64,000 nucleotides of DNA from Aquirhabdus sp. GTDB lineage: Bacteria > Pseudomonadota > Gammaproteobacteria > Pseudomonadales > Moraxellaceae. Below, piece after piece: positions 1-9,207 of this stretch. The notes beneath the pieces were generated by a model. It was not told the DNA's origin and ran no database searches. It saw nothing but the letters and a program-made list of their open reading frames with translations. Within the stretch, counting starts at the first letter, position 1; each line of letters starts with the position of its first letter. Position numbers and translations under genes: made by a program. Where the stretch lies: assembly GCA_030149815.1 (NCBI GenBank), contig JASLHI010000007.1, forward strand, positions 9,113-73,112, given 5' to 3'.

Positions 1-164
1 AATGACAATCCTTTAAAAAAAATGCTCCAACGCCGCGCACGACGTTGCTCCTCAATCGAAGCAAGGAGCGTTTTTTCAAAGATCGACCATTCTTTATTCG
101 TTGGATGTTGTGGTGACGATGTGTTTTGTTGCGAAGGATCAGGATTTGGAGGCCAACTAGACAT
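1..164 (-). CDS. Signal peptide peptidase SppA-like (S49 family), N-terminal fragment
   Basis: The reverse strand from an ATG at 164 reads without a stop to the window edge, giving about 54 residues. The fragment starts with a Pro/Gln/Ser-rich stretch (MSSWPPNPDPSQQ), then an EWSIFEKTLLASIEEQRRARRW block leading into what should be a membrane anchor. That charged pre-anchor block is typical of SppA-type S49 proteases in Acinetobacter and relatives, which cleave leftover signal peptides in the inner membrane. An AAGG lies a suitable distance upstream of the ATG. No catalytic residues are inside the window, so the assignment rests on the N-terminus alone. Confidence 0.6.
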   Translation of the reverse strand, partial: MSSWPPNPDPSQQNTSSPQHPTNKEWSIFEKTLLASIEEQRRARRWSIFFKGLS

Positions 165-378
165 GAAACAACCTTTTAGATGAAGTGCTGTATGTATGGA
201 TAGACATTAGTGGCTACCATGCTATAAATGCAAGTAAATGTCTATGCCCAACAGGTTAAGACACACATAAAAACGCGTTACATCAGTCAAATGACACGAT
301 AGAATCAAACGATTGATTGTTATAATTGACAAATAATTTGCTTAACTCTGTTTTGATGCGTGCAATCACACCACATCA

Positions 379-1350
379 ATGACTCTCAACACGATGAAAC
401 AAGACGTTATGACCAACAAGCCTTCCCGCACACCATTACTCCTTGTCTTTCAGTTTTTTGCGCGATTACCCATCGGAGCATTGCAAGGCTTCGCACGGAT
501 GATTGCAGGCTTGGTATTATTTGTACCAAATACCAGTATTACGGGTACTGTTCGTCGTAACCTATTGATCGCTTATCCCGAAAAGTCAGACCAAGAACGC
601 AGCGAAATGACAATCGCGTCACTCCGCTCTCAAGCAATGAGCTTTATGGAGTTTATTAAGACTTGGGGAACACCAACTGAGTACAGTCTCAGTCAAATTC
701 GTGAAGTCCATGGCAAAGAACTCTTCTTAGACGCACTCAAAAATCCAAAAGGCTTGATTGGCATCATTCCTCATCACGGCACATGGGAAATGATGAACGC
801 ATGGGTCAACCAATACACTGCGCCAACCATCATGTATAAACCTGCGGATAATGCTTCTCTCGACGCATTTGTACTTGCTGCACGTAGTCGTCTGCAAGCG
901 ACTCTCGTTCCAACCGATGAGAGTGGTGTTCGTGCACTTTTTCGTACACTGAAAAAAGGTGGCTTTGCGGCAGTTCTGCCCGATCATGTGCCTTACGAAT
1001 CAGGCGGTATTCTCGCACCATTTTTTGGTCACCAAACCCTGACGACGACTCTGGTTTCACGCTTAGCACAAAAGACTGGCTGCGGTGTCGTGCAGATGGC
1101 ATGTATTCGCCGTGATGATGGTGATGGTTTTGATATTTTCTTTGAAGAGTTACCTGAAGAAATTCGTAGTCCAGACTTACAAGTTTCGGTGAATACATTA
1201 AACATTGCTGTCGAGAATCTCATTCGCCGCAACCCGATTCAATATCAATGGGCATATAAGCGCTTTAAAGATTCGCCACACTTTCGAGATATTTATCGAG
1301 TTTCAGATGAAGAAGCCAAAAAAATTCTGGCAGAGAAGCCAACAGATTAA
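379..1350 (+). CDS. Lipid A biosynthesis lauroyl/myristoyl acyltransferase (LpxL/LpxM family)
   Basis: This 323-residue protein belongs to the LpxL/HtrB family, inner-membrane enzymes that transfer a secondary acyl chain from acyl-ACP to Kdo-lipid A precursors. The catalytic HX4(D/E) motif is visible as HHGTWE at about residues 132-137, and LPDHVPYESGG near 205 fits the family's conserved DQ-type block. The N-terminal hydrophobic stretch (about 20-50) fits the usual single membrane anchor. Length is normal for the family. Which acyl position it modifies cannot be told from sequence. ATGs at 394 and 409 are in frame and no Shine-Dalgarno decides between them. A TATAAT hexamer lies at 321-326 upstream, without a good -35 partner. 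It converges on comEC. Confidence 0.85.
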   Translation: MTLNTMKQDVMTNKPSRTPLLLVFQFFARLPIGALQGFARMIAGLVLFVPNTSITGTVRRNLLIAYPEKSDQERSEMTIASLRSQAMSFMEFIKTWGTPTEYSLSQIREVHGKELFLDALKNPKGLIGIIPHHGTWEMMNAWVNQYTAPTIMYKPADNASLDAFVLAARSRLQATLVPTDESGVRALFRTLKKGGFAAVLPDHVPYESGGILAPFFGHQTLTTTLVSRLAQKTGCGVVQMACIRRDDGDGFDIFFEELPEEIRSPDLQVSVNTLNIAVENLIRRNPIQYQWAYKRFKDSPHFRDIYRVSDEEAKKILAEKPTD

Positions 1351-1383
1351 ATACAGGCTAACCGCTCCACGATCAACATACAC

Positions 1384-1467
1384 AGGGGAACAGAGTTCCC
1401 CTCTACGTTCACCGTCAAAACTTAAACACTACAACACTGACAGCGTAGGGACGAACTCTGTTCGTCC
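1384..1467. repeat. Pair of related hairpins between convergent genes
   Basis: Two perfect 8-bp stems with 3-base loops lie in the 118-bp gap between the acyltransferase and comEC. The first is AGGGGAAC-AGA-GTTCCCCT (1384-1402) and the second is GGACGAAC-TCT-GTTCGTCC (1449-1467), which ends just before the comEC stop codon. The core of one (GAACAGAGTTC) is the reverse complement of the core of the other, so the loops are complementary and the two arms could also pair with each other. Neither is followed by a T-tract on either strand, so this is not a classic intrinsic terminator. Confidence 0.6.
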
Positions 1468-1468
1468 A

Positions 1469-3922
1469 CTACTGATGCTCACGCCTCAACCACCAATACT
1501 CATCTCGATATCGCGAAACCTCCACGCCTTTTTTACCCCCTAAATCATAAGTCAAGGTTCCACTATCAACAGTTGAATCCACAATAATCTGCTTTGCTCT
1601 CAAACGCTCAAGCACTTCATCTGCTGGATATTTCTTATTCATAAAACTGGTTGAGACCACCGCTATACTCGGCATGACCTCTTGCAAAAACACATCCGAA
1701 CTCGCGCGATCTGAGCCATGATCACCTAGAAGCAATACGTCTGATTTTAATAGATTTCCAACCACGGCATGCTCTTGCAAAAGTTTAACTTCAACTTCTG
1801 CACCCGCATCTCCCATCAGCAACATGGTTGCACGATGCCCATTCGCCTCCGCTGGTGCACGAATACGTAGGACGCAACTACGATCTTTATCATCAAAGAT
1901 TTGCATCTCACCCCACGGAGCAAGCACATCAAAATCCACACCATCCCATTGCCAATGTTGTCCACTCACGCACAAATCGGTTTTGACATCTAAAATAGAA
2001 GAACTTCCAATGACTTGATTAACAGGAATACGCGCTAGAATAGCCTGCGCACCACCACCATGCTCATAGTCTGCATGGCTAATCATCATCTTATCGAGAT
2101 GAAAAATCCCCGCCGCAGAGAGTGCAGGAAGAACTACACGTTCCCCCATACCTTCACGCGCGTCGCTACGCTTAGCACCAGTGTCATAGAGCATGGCATG
2201 ATGTTGCGTCTGAATCAGCACAGCTAAACCTTGTCCCACATCCAGTACTTGCACGCGAACAGGCGCATCATGAGTTGTACCGAATAAAGGTTTCATCCCC
2301 ATGAGCATAACAAGACTAGGTAATAAACAAAGCACCATCAACCAGCGCGGCAAACTGCCTCGCGGGGCTAACCAAATCAACACTGCTAATGACAAGCCAA
2401 TCAACATAGCAGGCGTTAAAGCCGTATAAAACATCATTAATGGAAGTTTGAGTAAAAGCGCATGAAATTGTTCCAGCATCCCTGCCGCCAAGATCCAAAT
2501 CGCATCCGCTAACCCTGTCCAGATCGGCCAAATCAACAACGCCACCAAAGCCAACGGCACAACAACCAATCCAATCAATGGAATTGCAACAAGATTCACC
2601 ACGACTGAAAATAACGAGATCTGATGAAAAAATGCCAATGTTGGCGGAATCAACAGCACAAACATCGAAATCTGTAACTTAATCAGGAGTTTGATTTCTT
2701 GAATGAATCGCTGCCAACGTGTCCCTACAGGCACAGGCTGTCGCACAAGACTAATCAGAATTGCAGTCGCCACAAATGATAACCATAAGCCACTCTGATA
2801 AATTGCTAATGGATCAATCAATAAACTAACAGACAATGCAATCAGCATAATCGAATACGTTGACCGTAACCGACCCAATAAAGTCAGCAACGTAGAAATC
2901 CCCACCATGAGCACGGTTCGCTGCGCTGGCACGCCCCAACCCGCTAGAAGCGCATAACCCAACACCATCAGCATCACTATGGGCAACAACAAAAACTTTC
3001 TGGGTACTCGTAGGTAAATTCGCGGATTAATATTCAAAACCTGCTGCAACAACCACGCCACCATCAAGGCAGCAAGAACAACATGGGGCCCAGAAATCGC
3101 CATTAAATGACTAATCCCTGTCTGCTGGTACAACTGCCGTAAATCAGGATCAATAAGTACCGAATCACCAGTCAGCAGCCCCAGTAAGACGCCACGCGCA
3201 GGCGAATCTAAATCTGACAAATGATCACGTAAAGCATTTCGTAATCGATCAACCCGATCCAGAATACTTCGCAAACCTCCAATATTGGATTCAACTAAAG
3301 TCGCAGACTCCAAAGTTCCTGTTGCACCAATATGCTGTGTCATCAACCATTGTTCTTGATCAAAAGTAGCAAGTGAAGCATTGCCATGAATCGGCGATAA
3401 TTTGACACTGACATGCCATAGTTCACTCGCTCGTAGGTTAGCAACAGGTTGCCTGTGATCGGCACTTAAAGAGAACTTCGGATAGAGTATCCATCGCTCT
3501 GGCAAATCCCCCATCACAGTCACAGGCTCTACCACTTGCCGCCAATTTTCATCAACACCATCGCTCAAACCGACGACACGTACCACAGCATCGACAGTCT
3601 GTGGCGCATGTAATCGATCTTGTAATGCCTGACTCATTGCCGACTGCGCCAGATGAAAGCCTAATACAAACGCCAAACATGAAGCAATTACACCAACAGT
3701 CATATCACGTCGAAACATGAAGGAAAGAGACTTTAGAGGCAAAAACTTCCACATTGAAATAAAGCTCAATGTAACAAGACACCCTAAGATCCATACAAAT
3801 TTATGGTTAAACTGAAGCGCTGTTGTCATGACTCCACCGACAAAAGCGATTAGAATCCAATTTAATACGTCTAGTTTGATATGTTGTAGATTCGCTTTTG
3901 GGTTATGAATAAATAGACTCAA
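1469..3922 (-). CDS. comEC: DNA internalization / competence protein ComEC (Rec2 family)
   Basis: At 817 residues this is a full-length ComEC, the inner-membrane channel that takes up single-stranded DNA during natural transformation. The N-terminus has several membrane segments and a soluble OB-like region (about 90-220). A polytopic competence domain follows (about 240-530), with the typical block LMAISGPHVVLAALMV near 270. The C-terminus is a metallo-beta-lactamase-like domain opening with VRVQVLDVGQGLAVLIQ and carrying SHADYEHGGG near 610-620, a form of the family's SHxDxDHxGG metal-site motif. Together with the pilin at the right edge it supports natural competence. It reads convergent to the acyltransferase gene. 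Confidence 0.93.
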   Translation of the reverse strand: MSLFIHNPKANLQHIKLDVLNWILIAFVGGVMTTALQFNHKFVWILGCLVTLSFISMWKFLPLKSLSFMFRRDMTVGVIASCLAFVLGFHLAQSAMSQALQDRLHAPQTVDAVVRVVGLSDGVDENWRQVVEPVTVMGDLPERWILYPKFSLSADHRQPVANLRASELWHVSVKLSPIHGNASLATFDQEQWLMTQHIGATGTLESATLVESNIGGLRSILDRVDRLRNALRDHLSDLDSPARGVLLGLLTGDSVLIDPDLRQLYQQTGISHLMAISGPHVVLAALMVAWLLQQVLNINPRIYLRVPRKFLLLPIVMLMVLGYALLAGWGVPAQRTVLMVGISTLLTLLGRLRSTYSIMLIALSVSLLIDPLAIYQSGLWLSFVATAILISLVRQPVPVGTRWQRFIQEIKLLIKLQISMFVLLIPPTLAFFHQISLFSVVVNLVAIPLIGLVVVPLALVALLIWPIWTGLADAIWILAAGMLEQFHALLLKLPLMMFYTALTPAMLIGLSLAVLIWLAPRGSLPRWLMVLCLLPSLVMLMGMKPLFGTTHDAPVRVQVLDVGQGLAVLIQTQHHAMLYDTGAKRSDAREGMGERVVLPALSAAGIFHLDKMMISHADYEHGGGAQAILARIPVNQVIGSSSILDVKTDLCVSGQHWQWDGVDFDVLAPWGEMQIFDDKDRSCVLRIRAPAEANGHRATMLLMGDAGAEVEVKLLQEHAVVGNLLKSDVLLLGDHGSDRASSDVFLQEVMPSIAVVSTSFMNKKYPADEVLERLRAKQIIVDSTVDSGTLTYDLGGKKGVEVSRYRDEYWWLRREHQ

Positions 3923-4030
3923 TCGACATCCTATTTCTGATTTAGATTTATTTTATAATCGTTTTATTTTTATTCTGACGATACTAATCATCACGAATAT
4001 ACCCACTGACATAGTCACATCTAGAGCGAT

Positions 4031-4597
4031 ATGCCAAAAAAACTCATTCAGCGTCACATGCCAACACCAGAACGCATTGCCGCGCTACCCGGAATTGACC
4101 GGTTTGGTGATCGCATTACTGAGCCTAACCTTTGGTATATTAACAGAAAATCAATTTCTGGCGCAGTATTTTGGGGGATCATCTGCGCATGGATCCCATT
4201 TCCTGCACAAATGCTCGTGGCCTCAATTTGTGCCATCATATTTCGCGTCAATTTACCGCTCAGTATCACGATTACATGGCTCACTAATCCTTTCACCTTG
4301 ATTCCTATTTTTTACTCAAGCTATTGCTTAGGTTCATTTATTTTCGGTCTTCCTATTCTCAACTTAACCGAGATCAAACAAGTCGTTGTTCACTTTTCCT
4401 CAGGCATGTTCAGCAATGCAGCACCGCTCGCTACAACGTATGTTTTTAGCATGAAAGCATTATTGGTCGGTTTGGTTGTGGAGGCACTGATCGTTGCAAC
4501 AATCGGTTACTTCATCGTACAACTACTCTGGCGCTGCCATGTCATGCATGAGTGGAAAAAAAGAAAAATTGCACGAAAAGCAGAAGTCTCATCCTAA
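4031..4597 (+). CDS. DUF2062 family inner-membrane protein
   Basis: The 188-residue protein has a basic N-terminus, a WYINRKSISGAVFWGIICAWIPFPAQM block and a WLTNPFTLIPIFY block, both hallmarks of DUF2062. At least three hydrophobic segments (about 50-75, 80-115 and 140-165) predict an inner-membrane location, and the C-terminus is strongly basic. The family's biochemical function is not established. It stands alone between comEC (divergent) and lolD (convergent), and a shared terminator follows it. Confidence 0.75.
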   Translation: MPKKLIQRHMPTPERIAALPGIDRFGDRITEPNLWYINRKSISGAVFWGIICAWIPFPAQMLVASICAIIFRVNLPLSITITWLTNPFTLIPIFYSSYCLGSFIFGLPILNLTEIKQVVVHFSSGMFSNAAPLATTYVFSMKALLVGLVVEALIVATIGYFIVQLLWRCHVMHEWKKRKIARKAEVSS

Positions 4598-4615
4598 AAA
4601 TTTGAAACCTACCAT

Positions 4616-4645
4616 AAAAAATCCCTCCATAAAGAGGGATTTTTT
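4616..4645. terminator. Bidirectional rho-independent terminator
   Basis: The hairpin AAAAAATCCCTC / GAGGGATTTTTT with a 6-base loop lies between the convergent DUF2062 gene and lolD. The A-tract on one side and T-tract on the other allow it to serve both strands. Confidence 0.85.
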
Positions 4646-4670
4646 ATATGAGTATTAATCGTCTTAAAAA

Positions 4671-5402
4671 CTAAGCCAACCAACGCCCATCCTGCATATG
4701 CATCACGCGATCCGCTGCACCCGCGAGTGACTCATCATGCGTCACAATCAATAACGCCATACCCAAATCACGACGTAACTCACCCAGCAATGCCAGAATA
4801 TCACTCGCCGTACGACGATCTAAATTTCCCGTCGGCTCATCCGCCAGTACGATCGCAGGCTGAGTCACCAACGCACGCGCAAGAGCCACACGTTGGCGTT
4901 CTCCGCCAGACAACTCACCGGGTTTATGATCCAGTCGATGCCCTAGTCCAACACGCTTCAGCAAATCCACCGCACGAACGCGAGCTTCATCGACATTCAC
5001 ATCTCTGCGAAACAGCAACGGCATCGTGACATTCTCAACCGCATCAAACTCAGGCAGCAAATGATGGAATTGATAGACGAATCCCAAGGAGCGATTACGT
5101 ACATCACCACGCTGCGTTTCATTCATCGCGCTGAGCAATTCGCCTTGTACACGTACTTCGCCTGTAGTGGGTAAATCCAGTCCTCCAAGCAAATGCAACA
5201 ATGTACTTTTGCCTGAACCGCTTGACCCAATAATCGACACAAATTCACTTTCAGCGACTGACAACTCCAGTCCATGCAAAATTGTGACCTTGTTTTTACC
5301 CTCAGTAAAAGTCTTAGACAAATTAGATGCCGCCAGCACTGGAACAGAAGAATTGGCTTGGCTTGTATTCACAGTGACACTCATCTCAACTGAACTATTC
5401 AT
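4671..5402 (-). CDS. lolD: Lipoprotein-releasing ABC transporter ATPase LolD
   Basis: This is the cytoplasmic ATPase of the LolCDE complex, which extracts mature lipoproteins from the inner membrane for transfer to LolA. Visible motifs are Walker A GSSGSGKST (59-67), the signature LSGGERQR (169-176), Walker B with DEPTGNLD (193-200) and the H-loop TH in IVTHDESL. The 243-residue length is slightly long because of about 20 extra N-terminal residues; the second ATG (MSVTV) is an alternative start. It overlaps the upstream permease gene by 8 bases, so the two are co-transcribed and probably translationally coupled. Confidence 0.93.
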   Translation of the reverse strand: MNSSVEMSVTVNTSQANSSVPVLAASNLSKTFTEGKNKVTILHGLELSVAESEFVSIIGSSGSGKSTLLHLLGGLDLPTTGEVRVQGELLSAMNETQRGDVRNRSLGFVYQFHHLLPEFDAVENVTMPLLFRRDVNVDEARVRAVDLLKRVGLGHRLDHKPGELSGGERQRVALARALVTQPAIVLADEPTGNLDRRTASDILALLGELRRDLGMALLIVTHDESLAGAADRVMHMQDGRWLA

Positions 5403-6630
5403 AACGCAGCGCCTCCGCAGGTTGAATCCGTGCAGCGCGACGCGCAGGATAAATCGTGGCCAAGAAACTCAACACCAAAGACACGCTGACGATCAGTACA
5501 ACATCCTGCCAACGCAATTCTGATGGCAGATAATTGACAAAATATGCATCAAACAAATGCAAGCCAAATGCCGTATTGATCCAACCTAAGAATTGGCTAA
5601 TACCCAACGCCGCACCAACCCCCAAAATCGCACCAGAGATCGTACCAAACGCGCCAATCACGATACCTTGTACCATAAAGATTCGAGTAATCGTTTTAGG
5701 TGAAGCACCCAATGTACGCAAAATTGCAATATCAGCCTTCTTATCGGTGACCACCATCACAAGGCTCGATACGATATTAAACGCCGCCACCAAGACGATT
5801 AAAAACAGCAACAGACTAACCATCGCCTTTTCCATCTGAATTGCATTAAACAAATTGCCTTGGGTTTGTGTCCAATCCGATGCATAGAAATTATTGGGTA
5901 ACTCCGCCGCAAAATTACTTGCGACATCGCGCGCAACAAACAAATCATCCAATTTCATGCGCACACCCTGTGCGCCATCAGGAATACGTAACAACTTCGC
6001 AGCATCATTCAAAGCGATATAACCTAAACTCGAATCCACTTCTGCACCAATGCTAAAGATACCTACCACCGTAAATCGTTTAAAGCGTGGCACGATTCCA
6101 GCTGGTGAAGCTGTCGCTTCGGGTAAAACGAGCGTCACTTTGTCGCCTAGCTGTAAACCTAGATTCTCAGCCATCGTCTTTCCAACAACGATACCAAACT
6201 CACCATCAACCAGACTATTCAATGAACCCGCAACCATATGATCTTGGATAATCGAAACCTTCTTCTCAAGATCAGGCTCAATCCCGCTGATCATGATCCC
6301 TGCAACTTGCCCTTGCGCAGTCAGCATGCCTTGCACCTGCGTAAAAGGTGCCGCGCCCACCACGTGCGGTTGCTGTTCAGCTTTCGCAACTAATCTCGGC
6401 CAATCAACAATCACCTGATTCGACGATACAGTAGCTTGCGGAACCATTCCCAGAATCCGTGTCTTCAACTCTCGATCAAAACCGTTCATCACGGACAATA
6501 CGGTAATCAATACCGCAACCCCTAGCATCAGTCCCAAAATAGAAACTAAGGCAATAAATGAAATAAAATGATTGCTGCGCTGCGCTCGGGTATAGCGTAA
6601 ACCAACGAACAACGAGACCGGTTTAAACAT
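5395..6630 (-). CDS. Lipoprotein-releasing ABC transporter permease LolC/LolE family
   Basis: The chosen ATG at 6630 gives a 411-residue permease beginning MFKPVSLFVGLRYTRAQRSN, which matches the LolC/LolE start; the open frame extends upstream but only through a Phe-rich stretch unlike the family. One membrane segment near residues 22-48 is followed by a large periplasmic domain and then three more segments (about 268-300, 315-345, 375-400), the MacB/FtsX-type layout. Only one permease gene is present, so the complex may be a LolF-type homodimer, although a second gene elsewhere cannot be excluded. It is the first gene of the pair with lolD. Confidence 0.9.
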   Translation of the reverse strand: MFKPVSLFVGLRYTRAQRSNHFISFIALVSILGLMLGVAVLITVLSVMNGFDRELKTRILGMVPQATVSSNQVIVDWPRLVAKAEQQPHVVGAAPFTQVQGMLTAQGQVAGIMISGIEPDLEKKVSIIQDHMVAGSLNSLVDGEFGIVVGKTMAENLGLQLGDKVTLVLPEATASPAGIVPRFKRFTVVGIFSIGAEVDSSLGYIALNDAAKLLRIPDGAQGVRMKLDDLFVARDVASNFAAELPNNFYASDWTQTQGNLFNAIQMEKAMVSLLLFLIVLVAAFNIVSSLVMVVTDKKADIAILRTLGASPKTITRIFMVQGIVIGAFGTISGAILGVGAALGISQFLGWINTAFGLHLFDAYFVNYLPSELRWQDVVLIVSVSLVLSFLATIYPARRAARIQPAEALRYE

Positions 6631-6953
6631 AGACAAGTTCCAACCACCGAAAAACCTAAAATAAAAAAATCGAACAAATAAAAAACAGATCAAAACGATG
6701 CGTAGAATACCTTATCCCTACACCCAATTCTGTATGAGTTGATTACTGAGAACTGGTCATACAAATCTAGATTTAAAGTGAATCGTAAATTTGCGCAATA
6801 AATCAACTCAAGATGTTTGATATTTACGAGTAAACCCATGATAATGCGGCGTGCACTCATTTTTTTAGACTAAAAATCGTGTGCAACATACAAAACCAAA
6901 GCAGTGCTAAATCGTAGTGATGCGATGTTAAATCAAGAATACAAGGATAAACC
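6631..6953. other. Divergent intergenic region between the Lol permease and PilZ genes
   Basis: These 323 AT-rich bases separate two divergent genes and must hold promoters for both. AAGGA at 6942-6946 is a clear ribosome site for the PilZ gene. No RNA gene, repeat or reliable -35/-10 pair could be identified. Confidence 0.4.
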
Positions 6954-7583
6954 ATGGATGCGCTCCACCGCGACGACTTAATCAGCTCTGATGAGAACTC
7001 TGAGCGTCGACTGCTATCTCGTATAAATGACTCCATGCGGATCAATTATCAATTGATTACTCGCACGAGTGCCATGAAAGATCCTTATGACTCTGAATTT
7101 GCGCTGCCTCGTTATTTCTTATTACTTGCAGAATTAGACGAACTAGAAAGCGTGCAAAAGCTCACGCTTGCAGGTATCGAGAAAGAACAACCAGCGATTG
7201 CACTTGTCTTGCAACTCATGAATCAAAAAATTGAACTACTGACCGGCTCTCTCTACGATAGTATGGTTGAGTCACTATTGCCTACACCTACTCGAGTGAA
7301 TATCTCTGAAAGCGGCCTGTCATTCTATGCGCGTGAGCGAATTCCTGCTGGCACACACATGCACCTGACCATCAGTCACCCACAAAATTCATTCCATCTT
7401 GCTGCAACAGCGAGAACCGTATATTCCGAAGAAGAAGATCTTGAAGGCTTCCGTACTGGTGCTTACTTTATTAGCTTGCATCCACATGATCGTGCAAAGC
7501 TCGCAGAATGCATTGCACTGAAGTCAAAGGAAGAAGAAAGTTTACAAGACTATGAGCTACCTGACACGTTTAGACCAGAGTAA
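6954..7583 (+). CDS. PilZ-domain protein
   Basis: The start ATG has AAGGA six bases upstream. The 209-residue soluble protein has an N-terminal helical region (about 1-115) and a C-terminal PilZ-like domain, with RVNISESGLSF near residue 118 matching the (D/N)xSxxG part of the c-di-GMP-binding motif. The upstream RxxxR element is not obvious, so ligand binding is unproven. PilZ proteins usually couple c-di-GMP to motility, pili or polysaccharide. Its neighbour is the secreted-protein operon on the opposite strand, separated by a shared terminator, so a functional link is only suggested by position. Confidence 0.7.
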   Translation: MDALHRDDLISSDENSERRLLSRINDSMRINYQLITRTSAMKDPYDSEFALPRYFLLLAELDELESVQKLTLAGIEKEQPAIALVLQLMNQKIELLTGSLYDSMVESLLPTPTRVNISESGLSFYARERIPAGTHMHLTISHPQNSFHLAATARTVYSEEEDLEGFRTGAYFISLHPHDRAKLAECIALKSKEEESLQDYELPDTFRPE

Positions 7584-7635
7584 ATATCTCGCCCGAAGCA
7601 CCCAGCAAGAAATCTAACTGATTAAAAATCAAAAC

Positions 7636-7665
7636 AAAAAAGCAGCCTAATATGGCTGCTTTTTT
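7636..7665. terminator. Bidirectional rho-independent terminator
   Basis: The stem AAAAAAGCAGCC / GGCTGCTTTTT with a 6-base loop sits between the PilZ gene and the last gene of the convergent secreted-protein operon. Confidence 0.85.
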
Positions 7666-7683
7666 GTGGACTAAATATCAAAA

Positions 7684-9144
7684 TTAACAGAATTTCAAAC
7701 TACCATAGCAGTTTTGAGTTGGCGTTTGCGCAGATAGAGTTAGGTTATTTAGTGCAATAGACAATGGATTTGCTGGAGTATTTGAAGTTGGGCTCAGATC
7801 AACCGTACCAACAGAAATAGAACCGCCCAAACAGCTTAGGAGACCAAAAGTACCGCAGCTAATAGGATTGTTGTACAAATAATTACTTGTCGCAGTCAAC
7901 GACTGTTGCAACGCTTGTAAAGGAATCGGAACCTGTACTGTAGGAGAAATACTACCAATATTCACTTGTCCACCAAAACCCATCCACCAACCAGGTTGGG
8001 CGATATTACAACTTGTTCCGCCTGCGGCAACTCCTCCTGGACATGTCGCACCAGGGTATAAAACTTTAGTGCTTTGTAAAGATAAAGAAACAGGATTATC
8101 AAGGGTAATATTATGGATATAAGACAGCCCCTCATTTACGGTCAAATTAGCAAGTAAGCCATGTAAAACCGATGGTGAGGTAATATTCTCAGCCAAATTC
8201 AACCCAATCGCATTCGCAGTCATTTGACCTGTAAAAGGAATATCTGAAATTGTACCATTACCGACTAAAGACACACTACTAAGCCGACTTCCATTGACCG
8301 TTGTACTCGGTGTACTTAGTGCAACTGCTGTAGATGGCAATTGTAAATCATACGATGTCGAAGTAAAGTTCGTACAACCAAAAAAACAAGAGGTACCAAT
8401 GTTATAAATTCGACCTGTAATTGCCGTATTTGTACCTGTTGTAGGCTGACCTCCTGGAACGGTTGAACCATTTGAAGGTGTAGGAGTATTTGATCCATCA
8501 TATGAGATGATCTGTGCTGCCGTATAAGCCGTCCCTGTCGCAGGTGCTAATACCATAAAACCACTCAATGAATTAATACCTACCCCTTTAGGAGTAGTCG
8601 CTGAACCATTCAAAGAAACAGGATTTCCTATTCCAGCGGTTAATAAACCATTAACCTGCTGAGCGCCCAAATTAATACCAACAATTTGGCGAGTAGACAA
8701 AGATGTTGGATTCTTAATCGCCAATTGAATAAATGGGTTAGTCAAAACTGCGTCCGTTGCAGCACGTGCTGTACCTACCGCATAATGTCCAATACCAGAA
8801 CCACCATCTGGATTTCCACTTAATCCTAAATTATTAATATCGATATCACAGCCTGTACCATTTACACCGCCACAACCCAATTGTAGATGATCGATATTTG
8901 CGTTGAGCTGGACAGTACCATTCAAACCTAATGTGAAAAAACCATAATCAGCAGCATTTGTGCCAGTCCCTGTTAAACCTGTGGGAGGAGCATTGTAAGC
9001 TGTATAAAACGCTGCTTGTCCTGTTTCCTGACTTAGCGACTGATCATCCATCGCCTGCATCGCAGCAAAGCTAGGCGCACTTATACCAAGCAACATCCCT
9101 GCTGACATCGCTTTGAAGATTGTCGTTTTCCTGAGAGTATTCAT
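7684..9144 (-). CDS. Secreted low-complexity protein with post-signal LSxxTG motif (operon gene 4)
   Basis: From the ATG at 9144 (GGAG seven bases upstream) the product has 486 residues. A signal peptide ends at about SFAA (27-28) and the motif AMDDQSLSQETGQ follows at 31-43. The rest is rich in Gly, Asn, Thr, Ser and Leu, with alternating hydrophobic patterns expected of a beta-rich surface or fibre-like protein, and it ends in NCYGSLKFC. It has no recognisable enzyme motif. The same N-terminal motif occurs in the three genes upstream, and it recalls DUF6160/Fil-type surface proteins of Acinetobacter; that comparison is from memory. It is the last gene of the operon, 63 bases after gene 3. 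Confidence 0.7.
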   Translation of the reverse strand: MNTLRKTTIFKAMSAGMLLGISAPSFAAMQAMDDQSLSQETGQAAFYTAYNAPPTGLTGTGTNAADYGFFTLGLNGTVQLNANIDHLQLGCGGVNGTGCDIDINNLGLSGNPDGGSGIGHYAVGTARAATDAVLTNPFIQLAIKNPTSLSTRQIVGINLGAQQVNGLLTAGIGNPVSLNGSATTPKGVGINSLSGFMVLAPATGTAYTAAQIISYDGSNTPTPSNGSTVPGGQPTTGTNTAITGRIYNIGTSCFFGCTNFTSTSYDLQLPSTAVALSTPSTTVNGSRLSSVSLVGNGTISDIPFTGQMTANAIGLNLAENITSPSVLHGLLANLTVNEGLSYIHNITLDNPVSLSLQSTKVLYPGATCPGGVAAGGTSCNIAQPGWWMGFGGQVNIGSISPTVQVPIPLQALQQSLTATSNYLYNNPISCGTFGLLSCLGGSISVGTVDLSPTSNTPANPLSIALNNLTLSAQTPTQNCYGSLKFC

Positions 9145-9207
9145 TGCACCACTCCGCAATCCTGCCCAAAACTTCCATAAAAATATATTTTTATCACGAT
9201 ACCACCC

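Noticed and set aside
321..331. TATAAT and TTGACA hexamers before the acyltransferase gene
   Set aside because: They overlap each other and have no partner at a workable spacing, so no promoter is called.
360..560. 66-residue open frame overlapping the acyltransferase start
   Set aside because: Frame shadow; the acyltransferase frame is supported by catalytic motifs.
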